From a virus: 64,000 nt of DNA. Positions 63,335 to 64,000 of this stretch are shown one piece after another. The translations under genes and the position numbers were made by a program. Numbering within the stretch: the first letter of the stretch is position 1; each line of letters begins with the position of its first letter. The DNA lies in IMG/VR virus record IMGVR_UViG_3300029319_008461, positions 16,845 to 80,844 of that record; one strand, written 5' to 3'. Below the pieces are notes generated by a model, which worked only from the letters and a program-made list of their open reading frames with translations, did no database searches and was not told the DNA's origin.

Positions 63335-64000
63335 TTGTTTAACGACCCTAACTCAGCAAAGAAAAAGAAAATCCTTGATGAAATCCTTGGCCGACCATAC
63401 CGCCAAGGCAAGGAGTTTCTTTATCCTTCTCGCTGCTGTTCGCACCATAAACAGAAACTATCAGTCAACTTTGACAAGAATGTTGCTAAGTGCTGGACAT
63501 GTGACTGGCGCACCAAAAATTTACGACGCCTTGTCAGGCGTTGGGGCGATGTAAGTCAAGTCCATAGATGGAAGGACTTTGACGCCGATATTGAGCTAGG
63601 TGACCTAGACAACCTGTTTGCCAAGGAAGAAGATCTAAAACAGCGAATCGACCTTCCAAGTGAGTTTCAAACACTAACTGGTCGTTCTCATCCTGCCTCG
63701 GCAAGGGTGCCCCTAAACTATTTACGCAAACGTGCCGTTGGACAGAAAGACGTCCTTTATTGGAAGATTGGCTACTGCGCTTCTGGGGAATACAAAAATA
63801 GAATTATTCTCCCATCATTCGACGAAGAAGGTTATTGTAACTTTTTTACTTCCCGCACATATGACCCTAATGTTTGGCCTCCCTATCTCAACGGACCCGG
63901 TAACAAAGACATCATCTTCAACGAACTGCTGATTGACTGGGAACGAGAAGTCACTCTGGTTGAAGGCGTTTTTGACGCTATCGTTGCTGGCGAGAACAGC
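63335..64000 (+). CDS. DNA primase, DnaG/T4 gp61-like (3'-truncated by window edge)
   Basis: The frame from 63335 to the right edge is open for 222 codons. It encodes an N-terminal zinc-binding domain (PSRCCSHHKQKL, then KCWTCDWR: Cys/His then Cys-x2-Cys) and, at the edge, the start of a Toprim catalytic domain (VTLVEGVFDAIVAG; Glu and Asp). Between them is the segment LNYLRKRAV and RIILPSFDEEGYCNFFTSRTY typical of phage primases. It would make RNA primers for the lagging strand. The only start that keeps the zinc domain is TTG 63335, directly after the previous stop codon, with AGGA six bases upstream. Confidence 0.8.
   Translation, partial: MFNDPNSAKKKKILDEILGRPYRQGKEFLYPSRCCSHHKQKLSVNFDKNVAKCWTCDWRTKNLRRLVRRWGDVSQVHRWKDFDADIELGDLDNLFAKEEDLKQRIDLPSEFQTLTGRSHPASARVPLNYLRKRAVGQKDVLYWKIGYCASGEYKNRIILPSFDEEGYCNFFTSRTYDPNVWPPYLNGPGNKDIIFNELLIDWEREVTLVEGVFDAIVAGENS

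Overview
This window looks like about 64 kb of a large tailed bacteriophage of T4-like (contractile-tail myovirus) type, AT-rich and most likely from an aquatic or marine metagenome. The phage assignment rests on a T4 gp55-like late sigma factor, a gp5-like hub protein, gp25-like and gp6-like baseplate wedge proteins, a run of giant virion proteins, a RuvC-like resolvase and a T4/DnaG-type primase. Every gene I can support is on the + strand. Neighbours overlap by 1 to about 30 bases or are a few bases apart. I saw no integrase, CRISPR array, transposase or tRNA. The host cannot be named from this sequence.

Layout. (1) About 1-25,000: an unusually long sugar and glycan cluster. It starts with four glycosyltransferases, the first cut by the window edge. 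Sub-block A (3,830-9,676) has a YerE/acetolactate-synthase-type thiamine-diphosphate (TPP) enzyme, a PanB homologue, an NAD(P) epimerase/reductase, an RfbH/E1-type iron-sulfur PLP 3-dehydratase and an RmlB/RfbG-type 4,6-dehydratase. Next is a nonulosonate (sialic/legionaminic-like) set (9,680-12,203): a possible transferase, a short NeuB and a NeuA. It is followed by an unassigned set (12,175-15,808): class III aminotransferase, VOC protein, TIM-barrel protein, PtmA-like SDR and cupin. Then come a GT10 fucosyltransferase-like protein, a small helical protein and an RmlC-like epimerase. Sub-block B (17,597-23,553) has a split E1-alpha/E1-beta TPP enzyme, a ColD-type PLP 3-dehydratase, three epimerase/reductases and GDP-mannose 4,6-dehydratase. 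The cluster ends with a split heptose kinase/nucleotidyltransferase pair and a HAD phosphatase. (2) About 25,000-26,700: small phage genes and the gp55-like sigma factor. (3) About 26,700-62,080: a baseplate/tail module of twelve genes, including proteins of 2,201, 3,631, 1,195 and 1,127 aa. (4) About 62,090-64,000: replication/recombination genes (RuvC-like, HAD nucleotidase-like, primase), with a recognisable sigma70-type promoter and visibly more GC-rich codons.

How the genes may work together (inference): Gmd and the RmlB/RfbG-like enzyme would make 4-keto-6-deoxy nucleotide sugars. The two PLP enzymes, both with His in place of the Schiff-base Lys, would remove the 3-hydroxyl. The two TPP systems could add a two-carbon branch at C4, as in yersiniose and eurekanate biosynthesis, and the epimerase/reductases would finish the sugars. 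With the nonulosonate and heptose genes, this phage appears able to build several rare activated sugars and transfer them, through at least five glycosyltransferases, to its virion or to the host envelope. The paired 3-dehydratase plus TPP modules are the most unusual feature of the window.
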